Assembly (NCBI GenBank): GCA_022969215.1
Contig: JALJPA010000011.1
Location: 1-44,510, forward strand
From: Colwellia sp.
GTDB taxonomy: Bacteria; Pseudomonadota; Gammaproteobacteria; Enterobacterales; Alteromonadaceae
Reading direction: 5' to 3'
DNA: 44,510 bases
Position numbers and translations under genes: made by a program. Shown in pieces: positions 44,118-44,510 of this stretch (within the stretch, counting starts at the first letter, position 1; each line of letters opens with the position of its first letter). The notes under the pieces were generated by a model that ran no database searches, was not told the DNA's origin, and saw nothing but the letters and a program-made list of their open reading frames with translations.

Positions 44118-44510
44118 ATGAAACTCAAACAGGCTGGTTTTAAACCGAATAAAACTTTAATTGCCATATCACTTGCTGCAAGCACAGTGATTTCGAGCAA
44201 CGCCTTTGCAGCACAGAGCTGTGAAGGTATCAATGCATATCCAGATTTCCCTCAGGTAGACTGGCAAGGAAATCCTGATCACGCGAATACCGGTGATGTA
44301 ATGCAACATAATGGTAGTGCGTACACTGCTCAATGGTGGACTAAGGCAATTCCAGGTAGTGATAATAGCTGGGCTTTAAAAGATGAATGTACTGGTGGCA
44401 CGCCAACACCTGATCCTGACCCTACACCTGACCCCGAGCCCGAGCCAACACCAGATCCGATTCCTGATCCAGAGCCTACTCCTGAGCCGACACCAGATCC
44501 GATTCCTGAT
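44118..44510 (+). CDS. Secreted CBM5/12 chitin-binding protein, probably a chitinase (partial, cut by window end)
   Basis: 131 residues are visible from ATG at 44118, with GGGGA as ribosome site. A signal peptide (ISLAASTVISSNAFAA) is followed by a carbohydrate-binding module of family 5/12 between two Cys. It has GDVMQHNGSAYTAQWWTK, PGSDNSWAL and an aromatic WW pair, the typical chitin-binding face. A long Pro/Asp/Glu/Thr linker (PDPTPDPEPEPTPDP...) then begins and continues past the window. An N-terminal CBM5/12 plus a linker usually precedes a GH18 chitinase or an AA10 chitin-active monooxygenase, but the catalytic domain is not in view. An upstream palindrome suggests chitin/GlcNAc control. 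Confidence 0.85.
   Translation, partial: MKLKQAGFKPNKTLIAISLAASTVISSNAFAAQSCEGINAYPDFPQVDWQGNPDHANTGDVMQHNGSAYTAQWWTKAIPGSDNSWALKDECTGGTPTPDPDPTPDPEPEPTPDPIPDPEPTPEPTPDPIPD
44448..44510 (+). repeat. In-frame Pro-rich linker repeats
   Basis: The block CCAGATCCGATTCCTGAT occurs twice in frame (near 44452 and at 44493-44510) with variants between, coding PDPIPD units. It is a repetitive linker of a secreted polysaccharide-active enzyme, and a likely site of length variation between strains. Confidence 0.7.

Overview
The window reads as chromosomal DNA of a marine, AT-rich (roughly 38-40% GC by eye) gammaproteobacterium of the Alteromonadales, most likely Colwelliaceae (Colwellia/Thalassotalea-like). 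This assignment is an inference. It rests on codon usage, a PEP-CTERM protein, a chitin-binding secreted protein behind a NagR-like palindrome, several c-di-GMP proteins, and two miniature inverted-repeat elements of a kind I associate with this group. No rRNA, tRNA, CRISPR array, prophage or transposase gene was seen.

Layout. 1-4.8 kb: the tail of a beta-propeller (BNR/Ycf48-like) protein; a membrane LytTR regulator divergent from an acyltransferase-3 protein; a 263-bp inverted-repeat element whose right end runs into the start codon of a radical SAM gene; and convergent ribA. 5-9.3 kb: a cupin, an MFS transporter divergent from an AraC regulator, and a secreted amidohydrolase. 9.4-14.7 kb: a peroxide-defence block with oxyR divergent from an exported catalase-peroxidase (katG/katP type), followed by a monofunctional catalase. 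A candidate 45-aa peptide gene lies next to it. 14.9-22 kb: signalling genes, namely a GAF-GGDEF-EAL protein, a PEP-CTERM protein, a degenerate EAL-HDOD protein, and a TPR-sensor histidine kinase with no adjacent response regulator.

22.2-24.7 kb: the least explained locus, a four-gene minus-strand operon of a stand-alone J-domain protein followed by three acidic, mostly helical proteins of unknown function. 25-31 kb: a lipoprotein cyclophilin, a family-3 solute-binding protein, a phytanoyl-CoA-dioxygenase-like enzyme, an endonuclease/exonuclease/phosphatase protein that lacks a recognisable start codon, a LysE exporter and a PhnA/YjdM protein. A second inverted-repeat element (about 270 bp) follows. 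31.5-37.3 kb: an SF2 helicase with a DEYH box, a dihaem cytochrome c fused to a rhodanese domain, and a very large PilZ protein. 37.8-43.5 kb: a DUF885 peptidase-like protein, a DUF5610-like protein, an exported chalcone-isomerase-like protein, a TIGR02285-like periplasmic protein and an exported methyltransferase. 43.5-44.5 kb: a perfect 18-bp palindrome containing a TTGACA box, upstream of a CBM5/12 chitin-binding secreted protein cut by the window end.

Functional themes are oxidative stress (oxyR, katG, katA), c-di-GMP (GGDEF-EAL, EAL-HDOD, PilZ), periplasmic small-molecule handling, and chitin use at the right edge. The points most worth following are the J-domain operon, the inverted-repeat-derived translation start of the radical SAM gene, the start-less nuclease gene, the cytochrome-rhodanese fusion, the chitin-locus operator and the two small-ORF candidates.
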